Shown here: positions 43,524 through 55,829 of the stretch, in pieces
Numbering within the stretch: position 1 is the stretch's first letter
Layout: the number at the start of each line of letters is the position of its first letter
Assembly: GCA_977006965.1 (NCBI GenBank)
Contig: OZ345376.1
Span: 248,001-312,000, forward strand
Length of the DNA: 64,000 nt
Direction: 5' to 3'
Source: Phymatolithon calcareum
Lineage: Eukaryota; Rhodophyta; Florideophyceae; Hapalidiales
Program-made: the position numbers and the translations under genes
Notes under the pieces: model-generated
Told to the model about the DNA's origin: nothing
The model's database searches: none
The model's input: the letters and a program-made list of their open reading frames with translations, nothing else

Positions 43524-43929
43524 TGTCACAAGCAAGAATTGAATTACGTTCCGCGCAGGGCACACGGATTTCGCCGTGTAGTGGAGTGCCGCAGTACGCG
43601 CGGGAAGCAGATCCTCGAGTATCCAGAATGAATCCAGCTCGTGAACATCTTAGAGGCCCCCTATATGTGAGGTACCTTAGTGGAGCTCGAATATCATGCA
43701 ATAAACAACCAAACAAAATCTATGCAACAGTAATGAAGACAGAACGGCAACTGAGAAGGCATTAGATGAGATTTTCCTCTTCAGCAAAAGCATCATCGAG
43801 AGTATACAGAATGAAGAAGATCTGTACTGAAAGAAGAAGCGACGCCTCGAAAACTGCTACGAAGTGCTATCAAAAACAACCGAGTACATGCTAGGGGCTC
43901 AGATAGAATACCATACATAAGAGTAGAGC

Positions 43930-44095
43930 CGCCCTAGTGAGGGTATCACCTGAAGAAGCCTTGCCCGTATATTCGTATGACTGTGAGGCTTCAAAACATT
44001 GCAAAAAAATTGCAATAAAAGACTCTCATCAACCCTCTTAGGAGTGTTAATGAGGGCTTTCAATTAAAAAACTAAACAGTTGCAAAAAAAACCTC
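43930..44095 (+). repeat. Small dispersed repeat with A-rich tail, copy 1
   Basis: The block gaagccttgcccgtatattc followed by gtatgactgtgaggctt, an A-rich run, then ttaggagtgttaatgagggc and another A-rich run recurs at 61,270-61,575 and in part at 46,645-46,720. Copies are spread and the A-rich ends suggest retroposition, so a SINE or a processed RNA is likely. Confidence 0.5.
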
Positions 44096-44099
44096 ATCA

Positions 44100-44960
44100 A
44101 CCCACAAAGCCGCCGGGAAAGTGCATCATGGTGCGTTTCTGCGTCATCAAGCCTTTTTCCTGGCTTTCCACGGCTATGCCTGAAGAACAGGGATTCAACC
44201 TTCTAGACTTCCGAGTTTCTTTGGCGGTCCAGAATGTGTTATGTAGAGCAAATTTTTACTGCACGAGAGATTTGTATAGTCGAATTGAACTCGTCGGTTT
44301 CGCAAACCGCTAGACACCAGCCATGGCGTTCTAGCAAGTGGAAAGCTGCCTAAAGCGTTTGCAGATGTTTTGGAACGTTTAAATAAATCTATGTTCCAAC
44401 TTCTTGAACGCAATGAGTAAACAATCCTTGCCGTCAGAGATCCTCAAGCACATTTTTCAATTTTTTAAGCCGCTCCGTCAGTCTGGAGTATGAAACTTCC
44501 TGTTCCCATAATGTTACCTCGAGTCATTAGCCGCCGCCCCGAGATGGACGCTGCGGCCTGCCGCTCAGGATAAGAAAGTCGGCCAATAAAGTCATGTTGA
44601 ATTGTGCCCGTAGAGCTCTGTCTCAATACTCGGAGGAATGTTCTCTTCCATGGAGCTGTTGAACATTTGCTATCAACCATTTATGTATCATATTCCAAAG
44701 CTCATATGCTTTGCTGTAACACACTTTGCTATCTCGCTCGGGCAGTGCCGTCGAACTGGTTGCCCAACACTGCCGATGTCTGTGGTAGGAACAGTCTCTC
44801 TAGCCCTATAGGGCTGTGACACCTTTGGCTTTGCCGTGTGCATCGGTACGATATCGTAAAATGTAGAACCAGTTATTCCAGGGTCGTCTATGGCGCTGGC
44901 CGGATACTCGTGATTCAACAATGACAGCTCGGTTTTTAGGGCCAAATGGAGGGTTTACTT
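44100..44960. other. No recognisable gene
   Basis: Frames of 70-85 codons on both strands (44,080-44,313 plus, 44,604-44,819 plus, 44,945-44,688 minus) have no identifiable domain. Confidence 0.3.
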
Positions 44961-44964
44961 TGTC

Positions 44965-45065
44965 GTCGTTTACCGACGTCGATAATCGACCGTGAATAGT
45001 CGATCGCGGATGGTCGATAGCAGGTAGTCGGCGGATGATATTTGTCGTCGATGATCGATCTCCTC
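44965..45065. repeat. Degenerate GTCGAT-rich short repeat
   Basis: About 100 bp contain many GTCGAT/ATCGAC words at 11-20 bp spacing (cgtcgataatcgacc, agtcgatcgcgg, ggtcgatagcagg, gtcgtcgatgatcgatc). This looks like an old minisatellite with an AT/GC-balanced unit. No coding frame is supported. Confidence 0.55.
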
Positions 45066-45129
45066 CCATCTGAGGTCGTTCGACAAGCCTATTCAGTAAA
45101 CAGAGACAGCACTCAAGACTAAAGATTAA

Positions 45130-45910
45130 TTACCATCTGCAGGTAATCGGACACCCAAACGGGGCGGTCAGATAGCTTACTGAGCCAACACGGCAACTTT
45201 GAGCCAGAGAAAATGCGTTACTGGCCAGTAAATCTTGCGGCGACGCGGAACGAGAAAAGACAGTGACAATAGCAGAATGAAGCGTGCACACGAGCAGTTC
45301 GCGAATGTGGAGCACTTCCATTACTTAAGAAAAGCACCGATATTGAAGAGGAGATCAGTGCGATGTAGGTATTGGTCTGGGAAGGCTCCTGTTGCATTCA
45401 TCTCGTGCTCACGGGAAGAGCCCTATTCATCTCATGGGAGTAGATCTTGTGGCGATAAAGAAGGGAATTAAACAGGATGGGAAAGCACCGCTAGAGCGTT
45501 AGCTCAGAGTTGGTCCCCGAAAGAAGTCCAATATCTGCATGCGAGGAGTTACGTCAGCCAGGGTAGGATGAACGAAGGAATCTTCGCTGGCAAGAAATAT
45601 GCATGAGGTCCAGGCTCTGCGCATCAACTTCAATGTCCCTTCGACAAACTTATGAATCTCGAGTTCTGCGAAGAGCAGGAGCACAATTGCCCACACATGG
45701 CATGAGAGCAGAATAGTCGTCCTGGCGCAGGCAATTCAGAAACTCTGGGGCTGGTAGTTGACACGTTACGCCCGTTAGGCTCCAGTCGTTTCAAAGGTTT
45801 CTTGTAGAAATCAACAATTTTGTGCAACGGTCTAGCTTTTTGAGGGAGAATGCTATTGCTATGTGTAGTAAATAGTTGCGCAATAGATATGGACAAGACT
45901 ATATCCATGG
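45130..45910. other. Unassigned; contains copy 2 of a short dispersed repeat
   Basis: 45,321-45,405 matches 29,785-29,870, with the peptide frame LRKAPILKRRSVRCRYW. The minus frames at 45,696-45,499 and 45,908-45,630 show no motif. Confidence 0.3.
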
Positions 45911-45914
45911 CAAC

Positions 45915-48900
45915 CCTTGAAGTTTCATAACAGTGCAGATTATTCCGAGGAATGCTTATGGCTGTCCCTGGACTTTCAGGAGTTGCGACATCTTGTTTTC
46001 AATGAAAGGAAAAGCTGTCCAAGATTTTATGCCAGATTCACGGGGAAAATGCTTCTTTATGCACACACTTTGGATAAGAAAGGTCACTCGAATTGACATT
46101 CTCGAAACCAATATTTGCTATTCAGGAGACAGGGTCGTTTGTATGACTGACTGACTTGCGTAGAAAACCGGAAATCGTGGGGTACGCTGACGGACGTATT
46201 AGATCTATATGACAATAGAAATCAGTCATAGGTTCTACGTTCACCAGCTTATCATAAACCGTTTGATGAGCGATGAATCACATACTTATGAACCAGTTTG
46301 GAGAAACAATTTGATCAATATTCGTGATGGAGGGGGGATAGCTGCTTGAATCGAAGGGGAAGAGGAAAATCGCATGCGACAAGACAAGAGAGCATCCAGC
46401 AATACTGAAATTTCCAAAACTGTAACAAAGGCAACTTGCCGTTCAATAGGCATTCCGAAGATTTCCGCAACCGTCTACAAACTGATGGCAGAAAAATTCG
46501 GAAAAGTCAAAGAGCGCATGGAGACACTTCAGCGGACATTGTTGGTCCATGAACTCAAAGAAGAAGGCAGTCAATAACCGAGTAAGCGTTCTGAATAAAA
46601 CGAGTAAATGCGAGAAGCTGCAAAAGTTATAAGATAAGATCACTATCTTGCGGGTCGCGCCTGAGGAAGCCTTGTCCGTCTATTCGTAAGACTGCGGGAC
46701 TCTTAAAAAAACTTGTCAAAAAAAAACCAGCTTATCATACGTCACGAAAATGCTGTTGATGACAGTGATATCATAAGTTAAGTGCTGTCATTGATTGTAA
46801 AGGTGATTGGCTTTTCAACTGGAGGCTAAATGGTACCTTGACTTTTAGTCATATTACCTTTCCCATGTTTGATCTTATTCCATATGGTGCAGAATTCTTG
46901 CCCGTCGAGAAGGTCATGGTCACAGTCTGTGCTGTCTGATATTTCTGAGTCGCAACCCTAGCTGACGCCTCGGGAGCTGTTAAAAATAAACAAAAAATAT
47001 TCCCCTTTTCCCACAGACCCCACGACTATTTTGGCCAGAAGTACCGTCCAGACACAAAAATGTGGAAAATAATGGGCAATTTCTGCGGAGCAGCTACCAA
47101 TCGACAGCACAATGCCTGATGGAGGAACAGTGGGAGATACAATAACGGAGTCGACCGAGATCATCCGAGTGTTTGATGTGGACGGCCAGACAGCGGCTTC
47201 ACCAAATCAATATGGTATGATTCACCCTCACGGAGCTGCACTTCGCCGCAGTGCAGAACTGGCTTCACGGGACATGACGGTAGAGAGTAGCGGTGAATAG
47301 AGAATAACATCCATACAATTGAAAGAAGAATTGTATTCGAACAGATCTATGATGCCCGCGATATACACGGTCCTCTGTACGCATCACCAGGATTTGGTCG
47401 TCAGCATGAGCGCTCTGTACAAGTGTGACTTCAAATGTGACTGACCTGTAACTGACTTCCCTATATACTTTATGGCTAAGACATCTCGAAAACCAGAAAC
47501 GTCAGTTACAAAATCGACTCTATCAGGAGGTGAAAGTGCTGTCGTTTGAGAAAAAAGAGTCTCATGGCGAAAAGTAAATCCTGCTCTCTACAATAGTTGT
47601 CTCCTCAATATGAGCTTTCAATCTCAGGAGCCGTATCAGGCGGCTCGATTTCACGTGCATTTAGAATGGTTCCGCATTCTCTAGCTCGAGAGTGCGATTG
47701 GAACGTGAAAAACTCGCGCACTAGCGCCAGGGCCCCGTACAAAGCTCTATGGACTGCTGTGCAGAATATCGCAGCTTTTGCAATTCAGCACTAGCCGGCT
47801 TGCTACATGGACTTTATCGTTTTCAGGACCGACACGTTGTTCCTCTGCGCGTTCCATAGACAGCAGAAGCGGTTTATCCATGCTTTCATAGCCTAAAGGG
47901 ATTCTTGTTGTTGCATCTTCATTATCAGAAGAGCTTCTACGATCATATCTAAAAATATGATCCGGGAAGTTCTTCTCTTACCTGTTGCTGTTGAAATGGC
48001 GTCTTGCGAGTTGGAATAAGACACCTGCAACTTAAGAGAAGCTCGGCTATTAGAACCCTCGGCCTTGCCCTTTTTCGAAAAATGGATGCCAGAGTGATAC
48101 AGTCCTCAGTCATGACTTCTTATAAATTTGACGCTTTTTGGGTACAGCCGTAAGATGATAATTCATCTTTTGGACTAGGATCACAAGAACATACTGAGAT
48201 TGTTAAGGTCTCAAAGACAGCGTTGAGCAACTTCTAGATTTTTCCACTGATATTCAGAATACTAGAGAAACGCGGAATATTTCGCTTTGTTCGCGCTTGG
48301 TCTTTATGGACAGCACGTAGTCTGGATCTTGCCGCCATTACCAGTACTCACAAGATCGAGAGCATCGTCACCGCTGGGAGTTTCCCTAGCATACTGCGAA
48401 TAGAGCGCCCTCGAACTCATATTGGAAGAGAAATCCGACCAACTGATACTCCGTGGCAATCTTCTGTTTGCATAGAATGGGGAAATCAGCAAACATCCGC
48501 CTATGGCAGACATGTCCAGAAGCTTCTACTCAAACCGGCCAACAGCCTATCAACTCTCATTATCCAAAATTCATGGCACAATGTCATAGCTGTAGTGTGA
48601 GAAAGAGTACTCCGGCCCACTACATTTGAAATCCTTATTGTGAGCAAAAATCTTTTTGCTGAAAAAACGGAAGGGACACGAGACACTATTTTTGGGAGGC
48701 ACAGACATGTGTGCCCGCTGGCTCCGAGGGATCTCAAACAAATGAATTCTGTCTCCTGGCGGCATACAATTCACAATTCGTCGAGAAAGACGGACCATAT
48801 TGGAATTGCTTGTACGTTACTGGAGTTCTATTCCGGAGCTACTTCTATCACTTTGGCAGCTTCCTCAAATATTTTATGGTCAAAACTCATATTCAAACCA

Positions 48901-51340
48901 AGCCATGGTTCTATGTCGGACAGTTTGCATAGACACATATAGAGGCAGATCTGTAACGACACTTTTCGGCCGGCGGAATTATTGAATTTGAACCATATTT
49001 TCAAGAAGTAGCAGACGAGTCAGTATTGCACAGTGGATGACATAGATGATTCAGAAGGTCTCCATACATGCTGCTCTTAAAAGGCAAAAACTGACATGAC
49101 CATGGGAGAGGCAATTCAATGGAACTTTCCCTGGCTCGCGATAATACACATAAATTGGGCATGCTATGGTGGTGCTCGTATTCCAAATGTCGTTTCCTCT
49201 CTTTTGATTAAAAATATGGAGTAAAACGATGCTTGGCATGATGGTTGATATACCGAGAGTCAAATAGTCAGCGCCAAAACTCCTACTAGCGTGTGTAACT
49301 CCATGTCACACTCAGTCCCTTCATCGAATAGTCCCAGGAGTATGTCCTTTTCAGGGTGCGCTTTTCTCAGATTTAAAAATATTTCTCTTGGACGATTTCC
49401 GTTCACCTGGCTGTACTATTAGCGATACATGCGCCAAAATTATTGTCAAATCTTCTAATGCTCATTTGCCCTCATCTTTCACAGTTTTTTCTGTTTAAAT
49501 GATCAACGAATTGTGCTTCGTTTGCCTTTTCGAAAGTTTGCGTCATTACCAGTCGGTCTTCTACCGCAATCTGAGCTCCCATTTATGGACAGGAAGTGCT
49601 AGAAAATAAAAACGTGCTTATCTTCAATAAAGAAATGAAGAAAAAATGCTTAAATTTGTCTTAAGAGCCAGATATTTAGTGCAGATCGTCAAATAGACTG
49701 CTCCTCCACATCAAATACTCTATCTGTATTGCCGTTTATCGTCTCATAGAACTCAATTCCCTGAAGCTTCTCGGCAATGTCGCCGTGAGAAAAATAGGCA
49801 GCAATTCACATCACAGATCACTTCATGGTACATCTTCGTCAAATAAAAAATCATCTCCAGCAGATTTGTACGACGTTCTGTCAGTGTGACAGGGCTTCAG
49901 TTCTATTCAAAAACGAGTGAACCTGTTTAATCGTCTGCTTTCGTTGAAAATGGCCTTTCATGTGGCCCATTTTGCGAAATGAAGAGCACATGCTGTGAAA
50001 GTCGCTGCCGCACCAACATGGAAAAAGAAATTCGTGTTCCCCGGAAAAGATCATTAGTGGAGTACAGTTTAATAATGTTTATTCATTATTTCTGCCTCGA
50101 AAAATTCATCGAACCGTGAAAAAGCGCCACGTCGTGAGTTATTGCGCTTTCTCTCTTTTGAGATAGTTGAATCCAGTAAGAAACGTGTGTACAATTTGAA
50201 TGACTACAGTAGTGCAAAATTCAGTGAAGTCAATGCGAGCTCGGCAGACATCGTGTTGTAGAGAGCATGATTTCACTGCAATTGTTGCGTGCATGATACA
50301 CAAAAGTGTGTTATGCTATTTTGCACTAAACGTGCAAACAGTCAATCATGCCAGTTCAGTCGGAGAAAGTTCATAAATGTTATATCAAAAGAGCCTAGTT
50401 CAAGTTTCGTCATCAATTGTGCGGACTCTTTGTGAACAACTCTATGGCATATATTTGACTTATACACTGCGCAGAAAAACGATGTACCTTAAACTAGCGC
50501 CTGAATCTTCGCCCGGTCCATTTCCCAAATGCTCATATCCAGGAGGAGGTCAGATGCTCGACGGAATATCAATTCTGCAGTTCTCATTGTGCCTCATCCA
50601 GTGAGTCTGAAAAGCTCGTCGCCAAGACAAGTAGTAAAAAGAAAATCATTCTTCTATGTGTGAGAAAAAGGGTGTGTCTTGTTTTACGCTCGCAAAATCA
50701 GTTCTTCTTGATGAATATATCCCACATAATGCTCACCGAAGCAGTGAAGGATGAGCCGATGCTAATCCACACTACAGCTCTTCTACTCTATTCCAACCAA
50801 GTGAGAGAAAATATTGGAAATCTAGAAAATAATTCAATACGAGGACAGTCAAACGTTGCTCTGAATGGAAGTCCTGATTGATTACTATAACTGTAGCACT
50901 GCTACTTCCACTGCTGATATAAGTGAAAGTCGCTAACAAAAAACACCCACGAGGTGATTAAGCTGGTAAAAGCAGTTGTACATGGGCCTTTGCGGACCTA
51001 CGATGTTGCGACAGCAACGTCCTGCAACCATTGGTTTCACAACTGCATAATTTCCCGTTCGGTTTTCTCCAATTTAAACATCTCGCACCAATTAGAAACA
51101 CGCTCATGGTACCTCAAGACGAGTCAACCATTCAGTTCAATGCCCAGTCTAGTCGACAGCACTGTAGACATCGGAGGTGACGTACAGCTGTATCCCCGAC
51201 TCTCATGAAAGACACTATCTCGATCATGTGTGATCAAGAAAAAATATCATGCGGCTATGCGGGTCTTGGTGGAGGTATTGCTTCAGTGCACCTGAAGCCG
51301 AAGCTATTTAAATAGAAAGAGCCTTACCATTTTGTCAGCT
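45915..51340. other. Gene-poor stretch of 5.4 kb
   Basis: No frame exceeds 100 codons and none has a known motif. A partial copy of the small dispersed repeat is at 46,645-46,720. Many frames on both strands (46,374-46,577, 47,112-47,300, 48,640-48,942, 50,660-50,881) are too short to judge. If genes are here they would have to be split by introns, which I cannot infer. Composition is less GC-rich than the LINE array. Old, unrecognisable transposons are the likely content. Confidence 0.35.
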
Positions 51341-51344
51341 AGTC

Positions 51345-52440
51345 TTACAAGACTACGATATTGGGCAAGTGATTGTGTCCCACCAATTGGAGCTGTCCAC
51401 GTGGTCCTTCATGGCGGTACGAGGAGAAGGAAGAGGCATGGAACGGCATGCACGAAACGTACATGCACAATGTGTCGCCACCAGTACAGTACCCTTACAT
51501 GATACAAATGCGGCACACGGAAGCCTCGGATGCGGAGGACATTCAACAGGTGCGTTTGGGCTCCTCGTGGTACAGCGCACGAAGCAGCTGGACTTTGTAA
51601 AAAGCTGAAGACATTACCGCCCAACCTCAAAAACAAAACAAAGCTCAATTTTGAGCTAGATAATTTTTTTCCAGGACAAAAGGAAAAATATTAAAACGCC
51701 CACATTGACTTCGCGCGGATTTTATGGTCTCAACTTCATTCGGCCAAGTTTGAGAGTTTGAGTGAGCAATTCGGTCGGTTTTGCGATAGAGGGCAACATC
51801 CTCGGGTCTCGTACGGCTACATCAGGCAGAAATATTCTCTCAGTAGTTTGCTTGAAAAGCTTAAAACTTCGGAGAATGCCGACAGCTTGGCACAAGTTTT
51901 TTGTTCTGAACTTTGGGCTTCCCAACTTCTCCGGTCTACTTTACTTCACCGACTTCGGCAACGCCGAGGCAGGATGTTCCGCATTCCTTGAAGTGCTTAC
52001 CAGATAATTATGGTTCTGTTTCGAACGGGATCCTGTACAAATCGTCGCTCCAAATCATCGTAGTGCCGACACGTAACTAGCGACGATTTCGCTGCTCCAT
52101 ACGGTGCTTGTCGTATGTGGCTCAGATGAGGTCGCAGACGACATCCGAAATGAGCTAAACCTGTACGCAATATCGCGACAGAGATGAAGGTTGGTAAATA
52201 CAGAGAGTTTTTTCCTCGTGCCATTGGGAGCCCATTTAATCAAATAAGTTTTCTTGTTAGCGTTCCGCGTTAAAGAGGTGTCAGTCATAAATAGAAATAT
52301 AAAAACGTGAAAGGATACTCGAAGGAGTTGTGAGTTTCTTGGCACCTATTTCGAAGACAAAATTTTATACACAAACATGGCACAGCAATCGCTTCTAGAC
52401 TGTACAGTGCAGACGATGTTCACTAGGTCGATGCAGAAGG
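51345..52440. other. No confident gene
   Basis: A 75-codon plus frame at 51,373-51,600 (YEEKEEAWNGMHETYM) has protein-like composition, as do short minus frames at 52,345-51,997, but no start context, homologue or promoter supports them. The stretch lies downstream of the zinc-finger gene. Confidence 0.25.
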
Positions 52441-52495
52441 ACAACTAAACAAAGCGTTCAAAATATCTAAAAGCAGTAAGCACGGAGAGCTCGAT

Positions 52496-52924
52496 CTATC
52501 TTTCAAAAAGACGCATACGCAGAGGCGGGAGGCCGGGACTTGGCTGAGGCGGCGGCAGTCTCAGTGGAGCAAGCTCCGCACGCGAGTGGGAGACCGGGGC
52601 AGTTTGCTGAACCTTAGGGACAGAGCAGCCCTCAACATGGCACTTGAGACTGGAACGCCATTTGAAAGACTTCCTGCAACGGGGACAAGAGTACGGCTCT
52701 TCGCCAGAATGTGTCCTCCAATGCGCCTTCAGGTTTGAAAGTCGTGTAAAATCACGACCGCATCCTGGATGTGGACAGCGGTGTCTTGACTTTCGAGATT
52801 TGCCGCCGGTGCTCTGCGAGCTGCCCACGCTGAAGGTTGACCGTTCTGAGCGACTGCTTGTTGAAGACGGAGCTGAAACCAACGAGCGAATGGAGACGCG
52901 TTCGGCGGCCTGTGATTTCGACAT
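52496..52924 (-). CDS. Small C2H2/C2HC zinc-finger protein
   Basis: An intact 142-codon gene starts at a true ATG and ends in TAG. Finger 1 is C50-x4-C55-x12-H68-x3-H72 (CPHPGCGRDFTRLSNLKAHW). A standard-length linker (SGEEPYS) leads to finger 2, C80-x2-C83-x12-H96-x3-C100, where the last ligand is Cys, so it is C2HC. Residues 10-48 are Ser/Arg-rich and the last 30 are Pro/Leu-rich (PPPQPSPGLPPL). Two adjacent fingers with a TGEKPY-like linker point to DNA binding, so a nuclear transcription regulator is likely. The target is unknown. A TATA box lies 64 bp upstream of the ATG. No intron is needed. Neighbours are transposon debris only. Confidence 0.8.
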   Translation of the reverse strand: MSKSQAAERVSIRSLVSAPSSTSSRSERSTFSVGSSQSTGGKSRKSRHRCPHPGCGRDFTRLSNLKAHWRTHSGEEPYSCPRCRKSFKWRSSLKCHVEGCSVPKVQQTAPVSHSRAELAPLRLPPPQPSPGLPPLRMRLFER

Positions 52925-52981
52925 ACTGGTGGTCTGTCGGGATAGGTTATGGTTGCAGATATGACTGTCCGGCGGAGAGTC

Positions 52982-52988
52982 TTATATA
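52982..52988 (-). promoter_or_regulatory. TATA box of the zinc-finger gene
   Basis: TATATAA (read on the minus strand, in GCTATATAAGAC) lies 64 bp before the ATG. With transcription starting about 30 bp downstream, the 5' leader would be near 30-35 bases. Confidence 0.65.
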
Positions 52989-53059
52989 GCAAGAGATAAG
53001 GGTTCCGCGGATAACTTTCGACAAGCGGAGCACGTATAGTTGAAGCGTGATGTCAGAAG

Positions 53060-55800
53060 CGAAAGTATAGTGAAGTTGGAAATTTTCAATGTATGCAATA
53101 GAGCGCTGATGAGCGTGCTGGTGTGTTCACTGTCCCGTTGCCTGGCAGTGTGGACACTTAACCTTTGTCACTCTGGTTCGCAGACCGAGCAGATGCTCTG
53201 GCGTGCAAATGCTGGATGTTAGTTTTACGTAAGGTTGCCCGTGAGTCAGCGCAGTACAGTACAGCGTTGGTGGTGGAAAGCGTTGCAGGTGCCACAACGC
53301 CACTGTCCTGCCAAATCGTAGGAATGGGCACGGGACATGTGCGACGAGATAATGATGCAGGCAGGCGAGAGATCACGTGATGCTCTTCTGTGTGCGTGCG
53401 TTGCACGGCGCTTTTTAAACATGTATGCATCTACAATACAGTACAGTAATTTAGGGCTTTTGGCCAGATCCATGATGGACCTGCACTTGCGCGGTCAATT
53501 ACTGTAGTCAAATGCAATTACAGCAAGGATGTGTGCGCATTAGCACTTGCCCACTCTTAAACAAAATTTCCAACTTTCTTTTTTACATTTTTTCTATGGT
53601 CAAAGCAAGGGATAGTACCCTGCCTTAGAGCGCTCTTCAGATGTGGCAATCGAAGGCGTACATATTCTATTTAAAGATCCAGGTGCGGAGAGAACTACGT
53701 ACCAGACGTCGATACAGCCAAAACATCACTGACATGTAAGCAATTAGCGACAACTGGAGTCGACAGAATACGCGATCCACGGCCAAACTGGTGCAATATC
53801 GACACTGGAGTTGATGCTGCAATTCTGCAGTTAGTTTAGTCTTCTAACCCTTTCACCGAAAGGGGCATGCAAGGAATGGACCCAAATGTCATGCACAGTC
53901 GAACGGGGCCAACTGTTCAGTCTTTTCTGAGAACTTTCCCGGATATAGCTCTATTTCATGTGTTTATCGGTGCTTTACGGGTCACTCATCGCAAAATGAG
54001 AGCGCATTTCTTTTTTGCTAAAGACCTTCGTCACCGAAGAACATTTTGACGACTTTTGAGCTTGTGTCACTCCAGTGTACAGTGGCGCAAAAGAGGTAAG
54101 ACTAGACACCAATCTTGCATGCGAAAGACTCCCCCAAGCCCTTACTAGAAGAGAAAGACCAGTGCGTGTTTGATATGGAAGCCAACGAGTAGCTGACCGA
54201 TTGAAGCATTGGGATCTTATTTCTAAATAAATCATCAAATATCCCTCTTGATTTTACCTTTCACAACTTTCATCACGCACTTCGAAGCCCCGAGACCTTT
54301 TTGTCTTGCACTTTGCCGGGCTCCATCGCTGTCGTCTTAAGGGAACGCTCTTTCTGAACAGGTTTATGAGTCCTCGCGTTATTCTGCAATAAGCTTGTGA
54401 CTTGCCCATGAAATTGAACAACTCCTCTCGAATTGGTATACCGAAGTCAAGAAAGCTAACGACGTACCGCATACCTCAAGAGACTACTGTAGCTTTGCCA
54501 ACTGGAGCGCATTTGTGTGCAAGTTGGCAGAGTAGTGAGCTCGCAGTGTCGACATCACGCCTCGGAGCAGTATGATTGAGGGCATACTTCCACTCCAATC
54601 GCTTGCCGTGGAGCATACAGTTCCTAAAATTTCGGAATTTCTACGAACAGCACAGCATATCATACTTCTGATTAGACTGTGCTGTAACTGTCAAATCAAT
54701 AGCGAAAAACATAGATGGAATTTTTATTTTTGAGGTAATTTACCAATCATCTCCTCGCCTAGCGGTCAAGGCGGCTTAGAAGCTGTCCAGAAAGGAAAAC
54801 TCATGTTACGAATATGCGACACGTCAGGGTGAATACCAGAACGGACCTCCGATCACAAAAGAGATCTTTAGCGGGAGAAATATTCCGACTTTAAACCTAC
54901 TGACCCTTTCAAAGTTTGATGCTTATAGGGGCTCCGCTAGTTGTGATATCGGGTGGTCGCGGAAGCGCAACGGTCCATTTTTATATACAGTCTTGGTCGA
55001 TAGAAGTCGAACTTTGGATTTTATATGAAAGATACTAACATGTCTGCAGCTGCTCGGGGCAGTTTGCTTGCTCTGAAAAACCTGTCAAATGTTAGTCTTG
55101 TGTGGTAGTTTCGAAAGGTAGGGTGGGACAAGATCTATTTGGTAAAAACATACTCGGGAAAAATTACACTGGACTGTGTCGTACGGGTTGTGCTGAACAT
55201 GGCTTGTCAGGGAACTAACGTAAAGCTCTTCGCACGACGGTATATATTCATCATGAGCCTTCCTATTGAAAGCAACTTCGTGCGCCGGGAGCCAGTCTCT
55301 TTGCAGCCCAGCGTGCGGCAACTAGTGACAAACCTAGCCGTAGGAATGTGTGATGTGCAGGGTTTTTTCAGCTAGGGCTACGATGTTAACCCCGGATTGC
55401 ACCAATTTGAGAAGATTATCAGAGCTGCAAAGAGCGCAGCAGCAGAAACCCATCTTATGAGTGTTTCTGAGGGCGTTGATATAAATTCTAAGAGGAGACC
55501 AACGTGGCCCGAGCCATCGACGCGATACTAAGTAATTCTGATTAAGGAACCGAAATTTCGAGTGCAGTAGAATGCTAAGAAAGGTGCCGACTTTCCTCAC
55601 GTTGGGACACATGGTACCTTCTCAATAAATCCACTTAAAACGATGTAAATTCTAAATTCAAAGTGTAGGAATTTGTGGTGACTTGATTTCTTGGGGTTCC
55701 GGTACCCTTTTCCTTATGTGGCTCTCGGGACAGAATAAACTATGATCTGGCTGTCCGTCTATGACCAGCGCTCATAGAACCAGCGCACAGGAACAGCCGA
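53060..55800. other. No recognisable gene
   Basis: Frames of 60-92 codons occur on both strands (53,430-53,158, 54,238-53,975, 55,321-55,085, 55,612-55,334 minus; 55,139-55,375 plus). None has a known motif. The motif atgagtgtttctgagggc at 55,459 matches the small repeat family at 44,040 and 61,517. Confidence 0.3.
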
Positions 55801-55829
55801 CTTTGTTTCTTTCTTAAAAGCAGGTTTCG

